A model generated the notes under the pieces. It worked only from the letters and a program-made list of their open reading frames with translations, was not told the origin of the DNA and made no database searches. From DAOUJW01 sp034422115 (GTDB taxonomy: Bacteria > Chloroflexota > Dehalococcoidia > Lucifugimonadales > UBA2985), in assembly GCA_034422115.1 (NCBI GenBank), contig DAOUJW010000017.1, forward strand, positions 186,001-250,000: a DNA stretch of 64,000 nt, read 5' to 3'. Of the stretch, positions 25,479 through 33,753 are shown piece after piece. The position numbers and the translations under genes were made by a program. Position 1 is the stretch's first letter; each line of letters begins with the position of its first letter.

Positions 25479-26645
25479 ATGAAAATCACATTGTCCATTC
25501 TGAAGGCAGATGTTGGTTCCATTGGAGGCCACACCAAACCGTCCGACGCGATGATGGACGCTACCAGGGCGGCTGTTCAGGCGGCCATAGACAGCAAGCT
25601 CATCATCGACGGTTACGTGTCCCATACGGGTGACGACATAGCTATGCTCGTCTCCCACACCAAGGGGCCTGACAACGACGACATCCACCAGTTTGCGTGG
25701 AGGACCTTCCTGGAGGCCACGGCCATAGCCCAGAAGGGCGGTCTGTACGGAGCCGGCCAGGACCTGCTGGTGGACGCGCCATCGGGCAACATCCGGGGCG
25801 CGGGGCCCGCCGTGGCTGAGGTGGAGTTCGATCACGACCCGGTCAGGACCAACCGCGTTCGTCCCGCCGAGTCCTTCCTGATGTACGCCGCCGACAAGTG
25901 CGGCCCCGGCGCATACAACCTCCCCTTCTTCCTGGGCTTCGCAGACCCCATGTACTGCGCGGGCCTGATGCTCCCCAGGATGATTGGCGGTTTCACGTTC
26001 CGCATCATTGACATGGATCACACGGAGGGGGACAGCGTCATCGAGCTCAACGCTCCGGAGGACTCTTACAAGATAGCCATGCTCCTGCGGGACAACGAGC
26101 GGTTTGGCATAGACGCCATCATCTCCCGCACCTACGGCGAGCAGGCGGCGGCCGTGTCCGCACAGCGTCTGCACAGCATAGCCGGGACCTACACCGGCAA
26201 GGACGACCCCGTGGCGCTGGTGCGCACCCAGGGCGTATTCCCCGCGCCGGAGGAGCTGGTGTCGCCGTTCACCAAGGCCCACTACATCGGCGGCGACGCT
26301 CGCGGCTCCCACGTCATGCCCCTCATGCCCGTGCCTCTCAACACGCCTGTGACGGGCATCTACTGCCTGCCGCTAGTGTCCTGCGCGGCCTTCTCTCTGG
26401 ACGCCGACGGGTACTTCTCCGACGGCGTTGTGGACATCTTCGACAACCCGGCCTGGGACCACGTGCGGCTGAAGGCCCAGGAGAAGGCGCTGGCGATGCG
26501 AGATCAGGGCTGGTCCGGCGCCGCCATGCTGCCCTACAACGAGCTGGAGTACAGCGGCTTCCGCGACACCGTGGAGGGCCTGATGAGCCAGTTCGCCGTG
26601 CGGGACGGCCACATGGCAACCACTCCCGCATCCACTTCCTCCTAG
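25479..26645 (+). CDS. fbp: Bifunctional fructose-1,6-bisphosphate aldolase/phosphatase (archaeal type V)
   Basis: A 388-residue enzyme of the FBPA/P family that builds fructose-1,6-bisphosphate from triose phosphates and dephosphorylates it to fructose-6-phosphate, making gluconeogenesis one-way. Recognisable stretches are KITLSILKADVGSIGGHTKP at the start, DDIAMLVSHTKG, HQFAWRTFLEATAIA and DLLVDAPSGN. The Schiff-base pair expected from studied archaeal enzymes (Tyr-x-x-Lys) matches Tyr238-Thr-Gly-Lys241. Metal-binding aspartates occur in the first 60 residues. Length is normal. The family is typical of archaea and deep-branching or thermophilic bacteria. AGGAGG-like GGGAGGAAGT precedes the ATG. 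Confidence 0.93.
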   Translation: MKITLSILKADVGSIGGHTKPSDAMMDATRAAVQAAIDSKLIIDGYVSHTGDDIAMLVSHTKGPDNDDIHQFAWRTFLEATAIAQKGGLYGAGQDLLVDAPSGNIRGAGPAVAEVEFDHDPVRTNRVRPAESFLMYAADKCGPGAYNLPFFLGFADPMYCAGLMLPRMIGGFTFRIIDMDHTEGDSVIELNAPEDSYKIAMLLRDNERFGIDAIISRTYGEQAAAVSAQRLHSIAGTYTGKDDPVALVRTQGVFPAPEELVSPFTKAHYIGGDARGSHVMPLMPVPLNTPVTGIYCLPLVSCAAFSLDADGYFSDGVVDIFDNPAWDHVRLKAQEKALAMRDQGWSGAAMLPYNELEYSGFRDTVEGLMSQFAVRDGHMATTPASTSS

Positions 26646-26726
26646 CGATAACCTCGCTTCAATAATCCCTGGAGCGGCGTCGGCCCACAGCCGGGCCGCC
26701 GCCGCCGGGGACTTCAAATCCATACA

Positions 26727-27350
26727 ATGGCCGCACCAAGCAAGCTGCTTCTGGCAACCAACAACCCCGGCAAGATACGAGAGCTTGCTGTGCTTCTCCA
26801 GGACACGCCGTTCGTTGTCACCACGCCCAATGAAGAAGGCATTGTCCTGGACGTTGAGGAGACGGGAACGACCTTCGAGGAAAACGCCACGCTCAAGGCT
26901 GAGGCCTTCGCCAAGGCCAGCGGCCTCTGCACCCTCGCCGACGACTCCGGCATTGAGGTGGACGCCCTTGGCGGAGAGCCGGGGGTGTATTCGGCTCGAT
27001 ACGCGGGACCCGGCGCCACGGACGAGGAGCTGGTGCGCTATTTACTGGGCAAGCTGGAGGATATAGAATGGGAGAAGAGGAGCGCGCGGTTCCGCTCCGT
27101 GGTGGCTCTGGCTCATCCCGATGGAGAGGTGAGGCTCTTTGAGGGGGCGTGCGAGGGAATCGTCGCCTTTGAGCCTCGCGGGGCCAAGGGCTTTGGCTAC
27201 GATCCCATCTTCTACATTCCCGCCCTGGGAAGGCACATGGCTGAGCTTGACATGGAGGAGAAGAACGGCGTGAGCCATAGGGGTATGGCAACCAGGAAGG
27301 CGCTGGCCTATCTGAAGGCTGAGGCCGAGGGCAAGAGGACGACAACGTAG
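26727..27350 (+). CDS. rdgB: Non-canonical purine NTP pyrophosphatase (RdgB/HAM1)
   Basis: A 207-residue house-cleaning enzyme that hydrolyses ITP, dITP and XTP to monophosphates. Motifs: LLATNNPGKIREL at the N terminus, TFEENATLKAEAFAKASG, the signature DDSGIEVDALGGEPGVYSAR, and GFGYDPIFYIP. The catalytic Asp is in DDSG. It ends 2 bp before moaA, so the two are co-transcribed. Confidence 0.95.
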   Translation: MAAPSKLLLATNNPGKIRELAVLLQDTPFVVTTPNEEGIVLDVEETGTTFEENATLKAEAFAKASGLCTLADDSGIEVDALGGEPGVYSARYAGPGATDEELVRYLLGKLEDIEWEKRSARFRSVVALAHPDGEVRLFEGACEGIVAFEPRGAKGFGYDPIFYIPALGRHMAELDMEEKNGVSHRGMATRKALAYLKAEAEGKRTTT

Positions 27351-27352
27351 AC

Positions 27353-28360
27353 ATGATTAGAGACGTATTCGGCAGGCTGCTACAGGACCTGCGCATCTCC
27401 GTTACCGACAGGTGCAACTTCCGCTGCCCCTACTGCATGCCCGCTGAGATCTACGGCGAGCGATACGAGTTCCTCCCCAGGGCTGACCTGCTAACCTTTG
27501 AGGAGATTGCCCGCCTGGCGCGGGTATTCGTGGGGCTGGGGACGACCAAGATAAGACTGACCGGCGGCGAGCCTCTGGTGAGAAGCGGTGTGGACAACCT
27601 GGTCGGCCTGCTGACAGAGGTGGACGGCGTCCAGGACCTTACCCTCACCACCAACGGCTACCTGCTGGCGCAGCAGGCCCAGGCGCTGAAGGACGCCGGC
27701 CTCCAGAGGGTGACGGTGAGCCTGGACAGCCTTGACGACGAGATTTTCGGTGAGATGAACGGCCGCGGGTACGGGGTGAAGCGTGTGCTGGAGGGCATCG
27801 ACAAGGCGCGGGAGGTTGGCCTTGATCCCATCAAGGTGAACGCGGTCGTCCAGAAGGGCGTCAACGACCACACGCTGCTGGACATGCTCAGGCACTTCAA
27901 GGGCACGGGCGTCATCGTTCGCTTCATAGAGTACATGGACGTGGGCAACCTCAACGGCTGGAGGCTTGACCAGGTGGTCTCGTCGGCGGAGCTGGTGAAG
28001 ATGATCAACGCTGAAATGCCGATAGAGCCTATCGACAAGAACTACCGCGGAGAGGTGGCTGACCGGTACCGATACGTGGACGGCAGCGGCGAGATTGGGT
28101 TCATCTCCTCGGTGACGGAGGCATTCTGCAGCGACTGCACCCGCGCCAGGCTCTCGACGGACGGCAAGCTGTTCACGTGCCTCTTCGCCAGCGACGGCCG
28201 CGACCTTCGGGACCCGATGCGGGACGGCGCAACCGACGCTGAGCTGGAGGCGCTGGTAACGGACGTGTGGAACCGCCGGGTGGACAGGTACTCGGAGATA
28301 AGGGCTTCTCTCACCACGCCCCCTCAAAGGAAAGTGGAGATGTACCAGATCGGCGGGTAG
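27353..28360 (+). CDS. moaA: GTP 3',8-cyclase (MoaA)
   Basis: A 335-residue radical SAM enzyme that starts molybdenum cofactor synthesis by cyclising GTP. The N-terminal cluster is CNFRCPYC (Cys21, Cys25, Cys28) and the C-terminal substrate cluster is FCSDCTRARLSTDGKLFTCL (CxxC and a third Cys 13 residues on). The chain ends with the functional GlyGly (YQIGG). The next Moco enzyme, MoaC, is encoded just downstream as a fusion. RdgB is upstream by 2 bp. Confidence 0.96.
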   Translation: MIRDVFGRLLQDLRISVTDRCNFRCPYCMPAEIYGERYEFLPRADLLTFEEIARLARVFVGLGTTKIRLTGGEPLVRSGVDNLVGLLTEVDGVQDLTLTTNGYLLAQQAQALKDAGLQRVTVSLDSLDDEIFGEMNGRGYGVKRVLEGIDKAREVGLDPIKVNAVVQKGVNDHTLLDMLRHFKGTGVIVRFIEYMDVGNLNGWRLDQVVSSAELVKMINAEMPIEPIDKNYRGEVADRYRYVDGSGEIGFISSVTEAFCSDCTRARLSTDGKLFTCLFASDGRDLRDPMRDGATDAELEALVTDVWNRRVDRYSEIRASLTTPPQRKVEMYQIGG

Positions 28361-28438
28361 GTTGGTGGCGGCAGAATCGATGTCAACATAGGCAGGGCAG
28401 CACGATGCTGTCCTGCTGTGATTATGCGGGGTGTGAGC

Positions 28439-29329
28439 ATGGCTGAACGAATCAACATCTACACGGACGGCGCCTGCCAGGACAACCCGGGCCCCGGGGG
28501 CTGGGCGGCTATCATTGAGCAGGACGGCCAGAGCAGGGAGCTGGCGGGCCGCGAGCAGAGGACCACCAACAACCGGATGGAGGTTACGGCGGCCATCAAG
28601 GGACTGGAGGCCACGCCGGAGGGCTCCAGCGTCACGCTCCACAGCGACAGCCGCTACCTGGTGAACACCATGACCCGGGGCTGGAAGCGCAACGTCAACA
28701 CCGACCTGTGGGAGCGGCTGGACGCGCTGGTGGCGAGCCGCGACGTCACCTGGCAGTGGGTGCGCGGCCACGCCGGACACCCCCAGAACGAGCGCGCCGA
28801 CCAGTTGGCCAGCGGCAAGGCGGGTGTCGTTCAGGAGCAGGAGGAGGAAAGCCCACGGCTCAGCCACTTGGACGAGGAAGGGAGAGCGCGTATGGTGGAC
28901 GTGGGCTGGAAGCCGGAGACGGAGCGGGAGGCCGTGGCCAGAGGCGCGGTGTCGATGCAGGAGGAGACCCTTGCGCTCATCAAGAGCGGCGGCGTGGAGA
29001 AGGGCGATGTGCTGTCGGTGGCACGTATTGCGGGCATCATGGCCGCCAAGCGCACGTCGGAGCTTATCCCCCTCTGCCATCCGCTGCCCCTGGACAGCGT
29101 GGACGTTGACCTTGAGCTGAACGAGTCCAGCAGCGAGGTGCGAATCACCGCCACCGCCAGGACAACGGCCAAGACAGGCGTGGAGATGGAGGCCCTCACC
29201 GCCGTCTCCGTGGCGGCCCTCACCATCTACGACATGTGCAAGGCCGTAGACAGGGGGATGCGCATAGAGGGCGTGAGGCTTGTGCAGAAGCGCGGCGGCC
29301 AGAGCGGGGAGATAGTCCTGGAGAGCTAG
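28439..29329 (+). CDS. rnhA-moaC: Ribonuclease HI fused to cyclic pyranopterin monophosphate synthase (MoaC)
   Basis: A 296-residue fusion. Residues 1-~128 are RNase HI with all four carboxylates visible: Asp10 (YTDGAC), Glu48 (RMEVTA), Asp70 (HSDSRY), Asp121 (ERADQL). An acidic linker (~130-138) leads to MoaC from ~139 with MVDVG, LIPLCHPLPLDSV and GVEMEALTAVSVAAL; the catalytic pair in YDMCKAVD is Asp265 and Lys268. RNase HI removes RNA from RNA-DNA hybrids; MoaC makes cPMP after MoaA. Both halves look active. The link between them has no obvious metabolic logic. ATG 28439 is chosen; an in-frame GTG at 28418 is possible because no strong ribosome-binding site decides. Confidence 0.93.
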   Translation: MAERINIYTDGACQDNPGPGGWAAIIEQDGQSRELAGREQRTTNNRMEVTAAIKGLEATPEGSSVTLHSDSRYLVNTMTRGWKRNVNTDLWERLDALVASRDVTWQWVRGHAGHPQNERADQLASGKAGVVQEQEEESPRLSHLDEEGRARMVDVGWKPETEREAVARGAVSMQEETLALIKSGGVEKGDVLSVARIAGIMAAKRTSELIPLCHPLPLDSVDVDLELNESSSEVRITATARTTAKTGVEMEALTAVSVAALTIYDMCKAVDRGMRIEGVRLVQKRGGQSGEIVLES

Positions 29330-29406
29330 CTACCTCCGGCTGGACGCCCGTCCTTGCATCAAGTGCGGGGCAGGCTGCACGTGCATGACGAGAAAACGCC
29401 GTTGAC

Positions 29407-29433
29407 GTAGGGCGGTTCGCGAACCGCCCCTAC
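29407..29433. repeat. GGTTCGCGAACC palindrome in the gene-free stretch 29330-29633
   Basis: GTAGGGCGGTTC-GC-GAACCGCC then CCTAC, a near-perfect palindrome with one bulged C. A related perfect copy is at 39423-39450. The rest of the 304-base gap holds the MFS promoter and nothing else I can support. Confidence 0.65.
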
Positions 29434-29557
29434 ATTTGCCGTCAGACCCGCTCATGCTGAGCCGTGAACTCTAGGAGCCATATACTAGCTCTTGCAAGCG
29501 CTTGTAAGTGCTTAGACGTGCGCGCTTCTCGTTCAGGTTCATGCCCCTGCCTGTCTG

Positions 29558-29586
29558 TTGGGCGCTATGCCTTTGTGTGGCATAAT
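29558..29586 (+). promoter_or_regulatory. Promoter candidate for the MFS gene
   Basis: TTGGGC (29558-29563), 17-base spacer, CATAAT (29581-29586) preceded by TGG. The 11-mer TGTGGCATAAT is shared with the acnA promoter region. Confidence 0.45.
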
Positions 29587-29633
29587 GCGTAAGGCTCGCT
29601 GCGGCGAGCAAATCCCATCAGGAGACGCCGCCC

Positions 29634-30941
29634 ATGGATCAGCCGACTACCGCCGCCGGACCCGCCAGCAAGCCCCGCGGCTTGTTCTACGGCTGGTGGC
29701 TTGTCGGCATAGCGATGTTCACCATAGCCCTGTCCAACGGCGCGGCGGCCCACGGGCTTGGGGTGTTCTTCGTGGCCCTGGAGCGACACTTCGGGTGGAG
29801 CAGGACTGTGCTGTCCGGCGCATTTGCCCTGGCGCGCCTGGAGGGGACGGTCATGGGCCCCGTGGAGGGATTCCTGACCGACCGATTCGGCTCCCGGCGC
29901 ATGGTGCTGACGGGCTTCTGCATCCTGGGGCTGGGATTCCTCCTGTTCAGCTTCACCAGCGGCATAGCCAGCTTTTACCTGGCGTTCATGGTGATCGCCG
30001 TGGGCATGGGGCTTGGCGGCTTCCTGCCGATGATAACCGCCGTCAACAACTGGTTCGTGCGGCGGCGGAGCATAGCCATAGCCTCGGCCGGCATGGGCAA
30101 CTACCTGGGCGGAGTGCTGGTGCCGGTGCTGGCCTTTGGAATAGGGATGCTGGGCTGGCGGGCCATTTCGTTCGCCCTCGGCGTGATGTTCCTGGTGCTG
30201 GCCTACCCCCTCACGAAGCAGATAAGGAACAGGCCGGAGGAGTACGGCCAGAGGCCCGACGGCGAGATGAGCCAGGTGGGATCGCTTTCGGATGACGCTC
30301 CCGTCGGGATGGACGCGTACGGAGTGGGCGACTTCTCCGCACGCCAGGCGCTGCGCACGTCCGCCTTTTGGCTGATCACCTTCAGTCACGGGCTGAGCGC
30401 GATGGTGGTGGGCGCGCTCCAGGTGCACGCCATCCCAATGCTCTACGACGCGGGGCTTTCCCTGGAGCTTGCCGGCACCGTGGTGGTCGTCTACACGTTC
30501 GTTGGCATGGGGTCTCGCATAGTTGGGGGCTACCTGGGAGACCGATTCCCGAAGCCGGTGGTGATATTCGGCTTCTCCACGGTCCAGGCCTTTGGCGTGG
30601 TGGCGGCTGTGGGCATAAGCGACTTTGCGACGGCGCTGCCCTTTGCCGTGATGTTCGGCTTTGGTTGGGGAGGGCGCGGCGCGCTCTTCACCGCTCTCAG
30701 GGGCGACTACTTCGGGCGAAAGGCCTTCGCCACCATCTTCGGCCTCTCCGCCTTCTTCCTGAGCGGCGTGTCGGTTATATCGCCCCTGTTCGCAGGCTAC
30801 CTGTTCGACATACAGGGGCACTACAGGGTGGCGCTGCTTACACTGGCGGTAATCAACCTGGCCGGGGGATTCCTTGTGCTGTTTTCCAGAAAACCCGCCT
30901 TGCCGGAGGCTGTTGGCGTTGACCAGAAGAAAAGTATGTGA
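29634..30941 (+). CDS. Major facilitator superfamily transporter
   Basis: A 435-residue protein with about 12 hydrophobic segments in two halves. The MFS loop 2-3 motif is GFLTDRFGSRRMVLTG; the second half repeats it as GGYLGDRFPKPVVIFG. The start FYGWWLVGIAMFTIALSNGA resembles the monocarboxylate/oxalate:formate-antiporter-like branch of the superfamily, common in Chloroflexota. Substrate cannot be told. AGGAG lies nine bases before the ATG. The promoter of the ATP synthase operon overlaps its last codons. Confidence 0.85.
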   Translation: MDQPTTAAGPASKPRGLFYGWWLVGIAMFTIALSNGAAAHGLGVFFVALERHFGWSRTVLSGAFALARLEGTVMGPVEGFLTDRFGSRRMVLTGFCILGLGFLLFSFTSGIASFYLAFMVIAVGMGLGGFLPMITAVNNWFVRRRSIAIASAGMGNYLGGVLVPVLAFGIGMLGWRAISFALGVMFLVLAYPLTKQIRNRPEEYGQRPDGEMSQVGSLSDDAPVGMDAYGVGDFSARQALRTSAFWLITFSHGLSAMVVGALQVHAIPMLYDAGLSLELAGTVVVVYTFVGMGSRIVGGYLGDRFPKPVVIFGFSTVQAFGVVAAVGISDFATALPFAVMFGFGWGGRGALFTALRGDYFGRKAFATIFGLSAFFLSGVSVISPLFAGYLFDIQGHYRVALLTLAVINLAGGFLVLFSRKPALPEAVGVDQKKSM

Positions 30942-30947
30942 TAGTAT
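30919..30947 (+). promoter_or_regulatory. Promoter of the ATP synthase operon
   Basis: TTGACC (30919-30924), 17-base spacer, TAGTAT (30942-30947) preceded by TGA. The -35 lies inside the last codons of the MFS gene. The first atp gene starts 26 bases after the -10. Confidence 0.55.
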
Positions 30948-30972
30948 GCACAAAACTCGGTGCAGGGTGTGA

Positions 30973-31218
30973 ATGGGCAAGGGAACCCTGGCTATAGTCT
31001 TGCAGTTGGTGGGTGTGGGGTGGTATGTTGCCTTGTGCATAGTTGGGGGCCTGCTGGTGGGGTTGTGGCTGGACAATACGCTGGGTAGGGTTCCGGTGTT
31101 CACCCTTGGCGGGATATTGTTTGGCACCGTGCTTGCCTTCTACGGCATATACAAGATGGTTCTGCCGCTTATGACGAATAACAGCGACGGCGAAGAGAAG
31201 GGGAACGAGGAGCGATAA
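30973..31218 (+). CDS. atpZ: AtpZ/AtpI-like ATP synthase accessory membrane protein
   Basis: An 81-residue protein with two hydrophobic segments (about residues 9-32 and 42-64) and a charged tail. The pattern QLVGVGWYVALCIVGGLLVGLWLD is that of the small AtpZ/AtpI family encoded ahead of F-type ATP synthase genes, linked to assembly of the c-ring and possibly cation transport. Assignment rests on the transmembrane hairpin and position. atpB begins 7 bp later. Confidence 0.8.
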   Translation: MGKGTLAIVLQLVGVGWYVALCIVGGLLVGLWLDNTLGRVPVFTLGGILFGTVLAFYGIYKMVLPLMTNNSDGEEKGNEER

Positions 31219-31225
31219 CCTCGCT

Positions 31226-32233
31226 ATGTCTGGTTCAGCCAAGCAGATAGTAGCGCTGAGCGGTATTGTAGTAGTGGCCCTTTTGCTGGCCGGCCTTGTG
31301 ACCGGAGCAATCGGGACGGCCCTCTTTTCCGGCGAAGACGCGGATCCGCCCTTCGTATCGCAGCCTTCTCCCCATATCCCCCCCCAGAAGCTGACGCCCT
31401 CCAAGTGCGAGGACTACGAGACGCACGAGTACTATCCGCCAATCGACGGGGAGTGCAAACCGGGAGACAAGGCCAAGTACGACATCACGGAGAAGGACGG
31501 GTTTGTGATTACCAACACCCTCCTTTCTGCCTGGATGGTTTCGCTGCTTCTCATTGCCATTTTCTTCTTTGCCACCCGTCGCATGGAGGTGGTGCCCCGT
31601 GGCATGCAGAACTTTGTGGAGGCCGGGGTCGAGGTTTTGTACAACTTTGTTCAGAGCGTGGCCGGGTCGGAGAACGCACGGCGATTCTTCCCTCTCATTG
31701 CCACCATATTCCTGTTTGTGATGCTCAACGCCTGGGTCGGACTGCTGCCATTCTATCCCACCTTTGGCTACGACGCGGAATCCTTCTTCACCACTGAGCC
31801 GATAAGCACGCACCTGCTGCGCCCGGCCGGCACAGACATGAACATGCCCCTGGCCCTGGCCCTGGTGTCCTTCGTGTTCGTGGAGTTCTGGGGTCTGAAG
31901 ATGCTCAAGCTGCACTATCTGGGCAAGTTCGTCCGCCTGGACAACCTCCGAAAGGGCAACTTCCTTCAGGTCCCCATAGACCTGTTCGTAGGTGTGCTGG
32001 AGCTCCTCAGCGAGTTCGTGCGAATTGTCAGCTTCACCTTCAGGCTTTTCGGCAACATGACCGCCGGCGAAATCGTGCTGATAGTGATAACCTACCTGGT
32101 GCCCTTTGTTGCGGTGGTGGTGTTCTACGGCCTGGAGCTGTTGGTGGGCCTTGTCCAGGCCCTGATATTCGCCGGTCTGACCCTGGTGTTTGTGGTAGTG
32201 GCGGTAACTCCACATGCGGAAGAAGAGCATTAA
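31226..32233 (+). CDS. atpB: F-type ATP synthase subunit a
   Basis: The stator channel subunit that passes protons to the c-ring. The essential arginine is in SFTFRLFGNMTAGE. At 335 residues it is longer than usual (~240-280): an N-terminal membrane segment (residues ~8-32) is followed by a ~60-residue external loop with two cysteines (SKCEDYE and DGECKPG) before the standard helices. The extra loop is probably outside the membrane, where the Cys pair could form a disulfide. Other helices are intact. Confidence 0.93.
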   Translation: MSGSAKQIVALSGIVVVALLLAGLVTGAIGTALFSGEDADPPFVSQPSPHIPPQKLTPSKCEDYETHEYYPPIDGECKPGDKAKYDITEKDGFVITNTLLSAWMVSLLLIAIFFFATRRMEVVPRGMQNFVEAGVEVLYNFVQSVAGSENARRFFPLIATIFLFVMLNAWVGLLPFYPTFGYDAESFFTTEPISTHLLRPAGTDMNMPLALALVSFVFVEFWGLKMLKLHYLGKFVRLDNLRKGNFLQVPIDLFVGVLELLSEFVRIVSFTFRLFGNMTAGEIVLIVITYLVPFVAVVVFYGLELLVGLVQALIFAGLTLVFVVVAVTPHAEEEH

Positions 32234-32251
32234 AAGTCGGAGGTCAAGCGC

Positions 32252-32347
32252 ATGGAAGTAGTGATACTGGCAATGGTAGTAGTGGCGGTAGGCCTGTCGG
32301 CGGCGGCCTTGGCCGGCGTAATGGCAGTGTTCTCAAAGTTTGAGTAG
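32252..32347 (+). CDS. 31-residue hydrophobic ORF between atpB and atpE
   Basis: ATG 32252 to TAG 32345-32347. The peptide starts MEVVILAMVVVAVGLSAAALA and ends VFSKFE. It has one membrane-spanning segment with small-residue (Gly/Ala/Ser) faces like a c-subunit helix but no acidic residue inside the membrane. A good ribosome-binding site, CGGAGGTC, sits eight bases before the ATG, and the ORF fits between two operon genes with normal spacing. I know no standard ATP synthase subunit of this kind. It may be a small lineage-specific subunit or assembly peptide, or a translated spacer without function. Confidence 0.55.
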   Translation: MEVVILAMVVVAVGLSAAALAGVMAVFSKFE

Positions 32348-32397
32348 ATTAGGCCAAGAGCCAAAATCTGGAATAGCAAAGACCTAGAGGAGGAGTC

Positions 32398-32631
32398 ATG
32401 ATAGAAGCGGAAACCATGAAATTGCTGGCAGCTGCGATAGCCATCGGCCTTGGCGCGGTGGGACCCGGCGTGGGTATCGGCGTGTTGGGCGCCGCGGCCA
32501 TGAACGCCATTGGCCGCAACCCGGAGGCGAGAGGCCCCATTCTCACCAACATGATCCTGGCCATCGCCTTCGCAGAAGCAATCGCCATTTACGCGCTTGT
32601 CGTGGCGTTCCTGCTTATCTTCGTGGCGTAG
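32398..32631 (+). CDS. atpE: F-type ATP synthase subunit c
   Basis: A 77-residue hairpin of two membrane helices that forms the rotor ring. The polar loop is RNPE (residues 40-43) and the ion-binding carboxylate is Glu60 in IAFAEAIAIYAL. The first helix reads GPGVGIGV, without the Gln typical of sodium-binding rings, so the coupling ion is probably H+. AGGAGGAG precedes the ATG. Confidence 0.95.
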   Translation: MIEAETMKLLAAAIAIGLGAVGPGVGIGVLGAAAMNAIGRNPEARGPILTNMILAIAFAEAIAIYALVVAFLLIFVA

Positions 32632-32673
32632 GGCCACACCCGGACGTAGCGTAAATAACAACGGGAGGAAGGT

Positions 32674-33183
32674 ATGGCGGAACTGGCAAAACTGGGATTC
32701 CACATACCCAGCCTGATTGCTTATCTAATCAACTTCATAATACTGCTGACCATCCTGTACTTCGTCGGCTACAAGCGCATCCTGGGGATGCTGGACCAGC
32801 GGTCGGAGCGGATACGGGAGAGCGTCGAGGCGGCTGAACGCGTAAGGCAGGAGTCGGCGCAGCAGCAGGAAGAGTTGGAGAAGCGGCTGGAGGAGGGCCG
32901 GCAGGAGAGCCAGAACCTCATGGCGCAGGCTCGTGAGGTGGCCGACAGGTATCGGGAGGAGGAGCAGGAGAGGGCTCGGCAGGAGGCCGAGGCCATGCTC
33001 ACCCGAGCCAGGGCCGAGATCCAGCGCGAGCGCGATGAGGCCATCGAAGAGGTGCGGAGTCACTTCGCAGAGCTGGCCATTCTGGCCGCCGAGCGGGTGA
33101 TCGAACGCTCCGTCGACGAGAGCGCTCACAGGGACATCATAGAAAAGGTGCTGGAGGAAAACCCCAGCGTGGGCGGCAGATAG
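32674..33183 (+). CDS. atpF: F-type ATP synthase subunit b
   Basis: A 169-residue stator stalk: one N-terminal membrane helix (residues ~12-32, LIAYLINFIILLTILYFV) and then a long, highly charged right-handed coiled coil rich in Glu, Arg and Gln. Only one b gene is present in the operon, so the stalk is likely a homodimer. GGGAGGAAGG precedes the ATG. Confidence 0.93.
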   Translation: MAELAKLGFHIPSLIAYLINFIILLTILYFVGYKRILGMLDQRSERIRESVEAAERVRQESAQQQEELEKRLEEGRQESQNLMAQAREVADRYREEEQERARQEAEAMLTRARAEIQRERDEAIEEVRSHFAELAILAAERVIERSVDESAHRDIIEKVLEENPSVGGR

Positions 33184-33192
33184 GGAAGAGAC

Positions 33193-33732
33193 ATGCCCAG
33201 AAGACCCTCGTCAAAACGGTACGCCTTAGCCATATTCCAGCTGGCCCAGGAGATGGGCGAGTTGGAAAGGTGGCAGACGGACCTGCAGGTGCTGGATGAG
33301 GCGCTCCAGGAGAGGGAGTTCGCCGGGTTCCTGGGTATGCCCAAGGTCAGGCTGGACCAGAAGATGAGCGTGATACAGGAGGCCCTGCCGGACCTGAATC
33401 CCCTGGCGCACAACCTACTGGGACTACTGGTGGCGAGGGGCGTGATTGACACGCTGCCCTCCATCAGGGAGGAGTACGGGAACCTCATCGACCAGCATCG
33501 CGGTCTGGAGAGAGCAAGCGTTGCCAGCGCTGTCCCTCTTGATGACCAGCAGAGGGAGCGACTAGGGCAGTACCTTCAGGAGCTGACGGGCAAGGAGATA
33601 CAGCTGACCACCAACGTGGATGAGAGTATTGTGGCCGGGCTGGTGGTTCGAGTCGGCGACAGGCTGATGGACGGCAGCGCCAGGACCAAGCTCCGGAACC
33701 TGAGAAATTCTTTGGCTGAGGCAGCCTACTAA
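33193..33732 (+). CDS. atpH: F-type ATP synthase subunit delta
   Basis: A 179-residue subunit linking the peripheral stalk to the F1 head. It shows the helical N-terminal domain (RYALAIFQLAQEMGELERW) and the C-terminal sequence VGDRLMDGSARTKLRNL typical of delta. Position between atpF and atpA is standard. Confidence 0.92.
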   Translation: MPRRPSSKRYALAIFQLAQEMGELERWQTDLQVLDEALQEREFAGFLGMPKVRLDQKMSVIQEALPDLNPLAHNLLGLLVARGVIDTLPSIREEYGNLIDQHRGLERASVASAVPLDDQQRERLGQYLQELTGKEIQLTTNVDESIVAGLVVRVGDRLMDGSARTKLRNLRNSLAEAAY

Positions 33733-33753
33733 TCTTTCGCTAGAGGTGGCGTA

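Noticed and set aside
29330..29400. Cys-rich frame after the RNase H-MoaC gene (CIKCGAGCTC)
   Set aside because: No start codon, no ribosome-binding site, and the frame is only ~30 codons. A chance frame is more likely than a small zinc protein.
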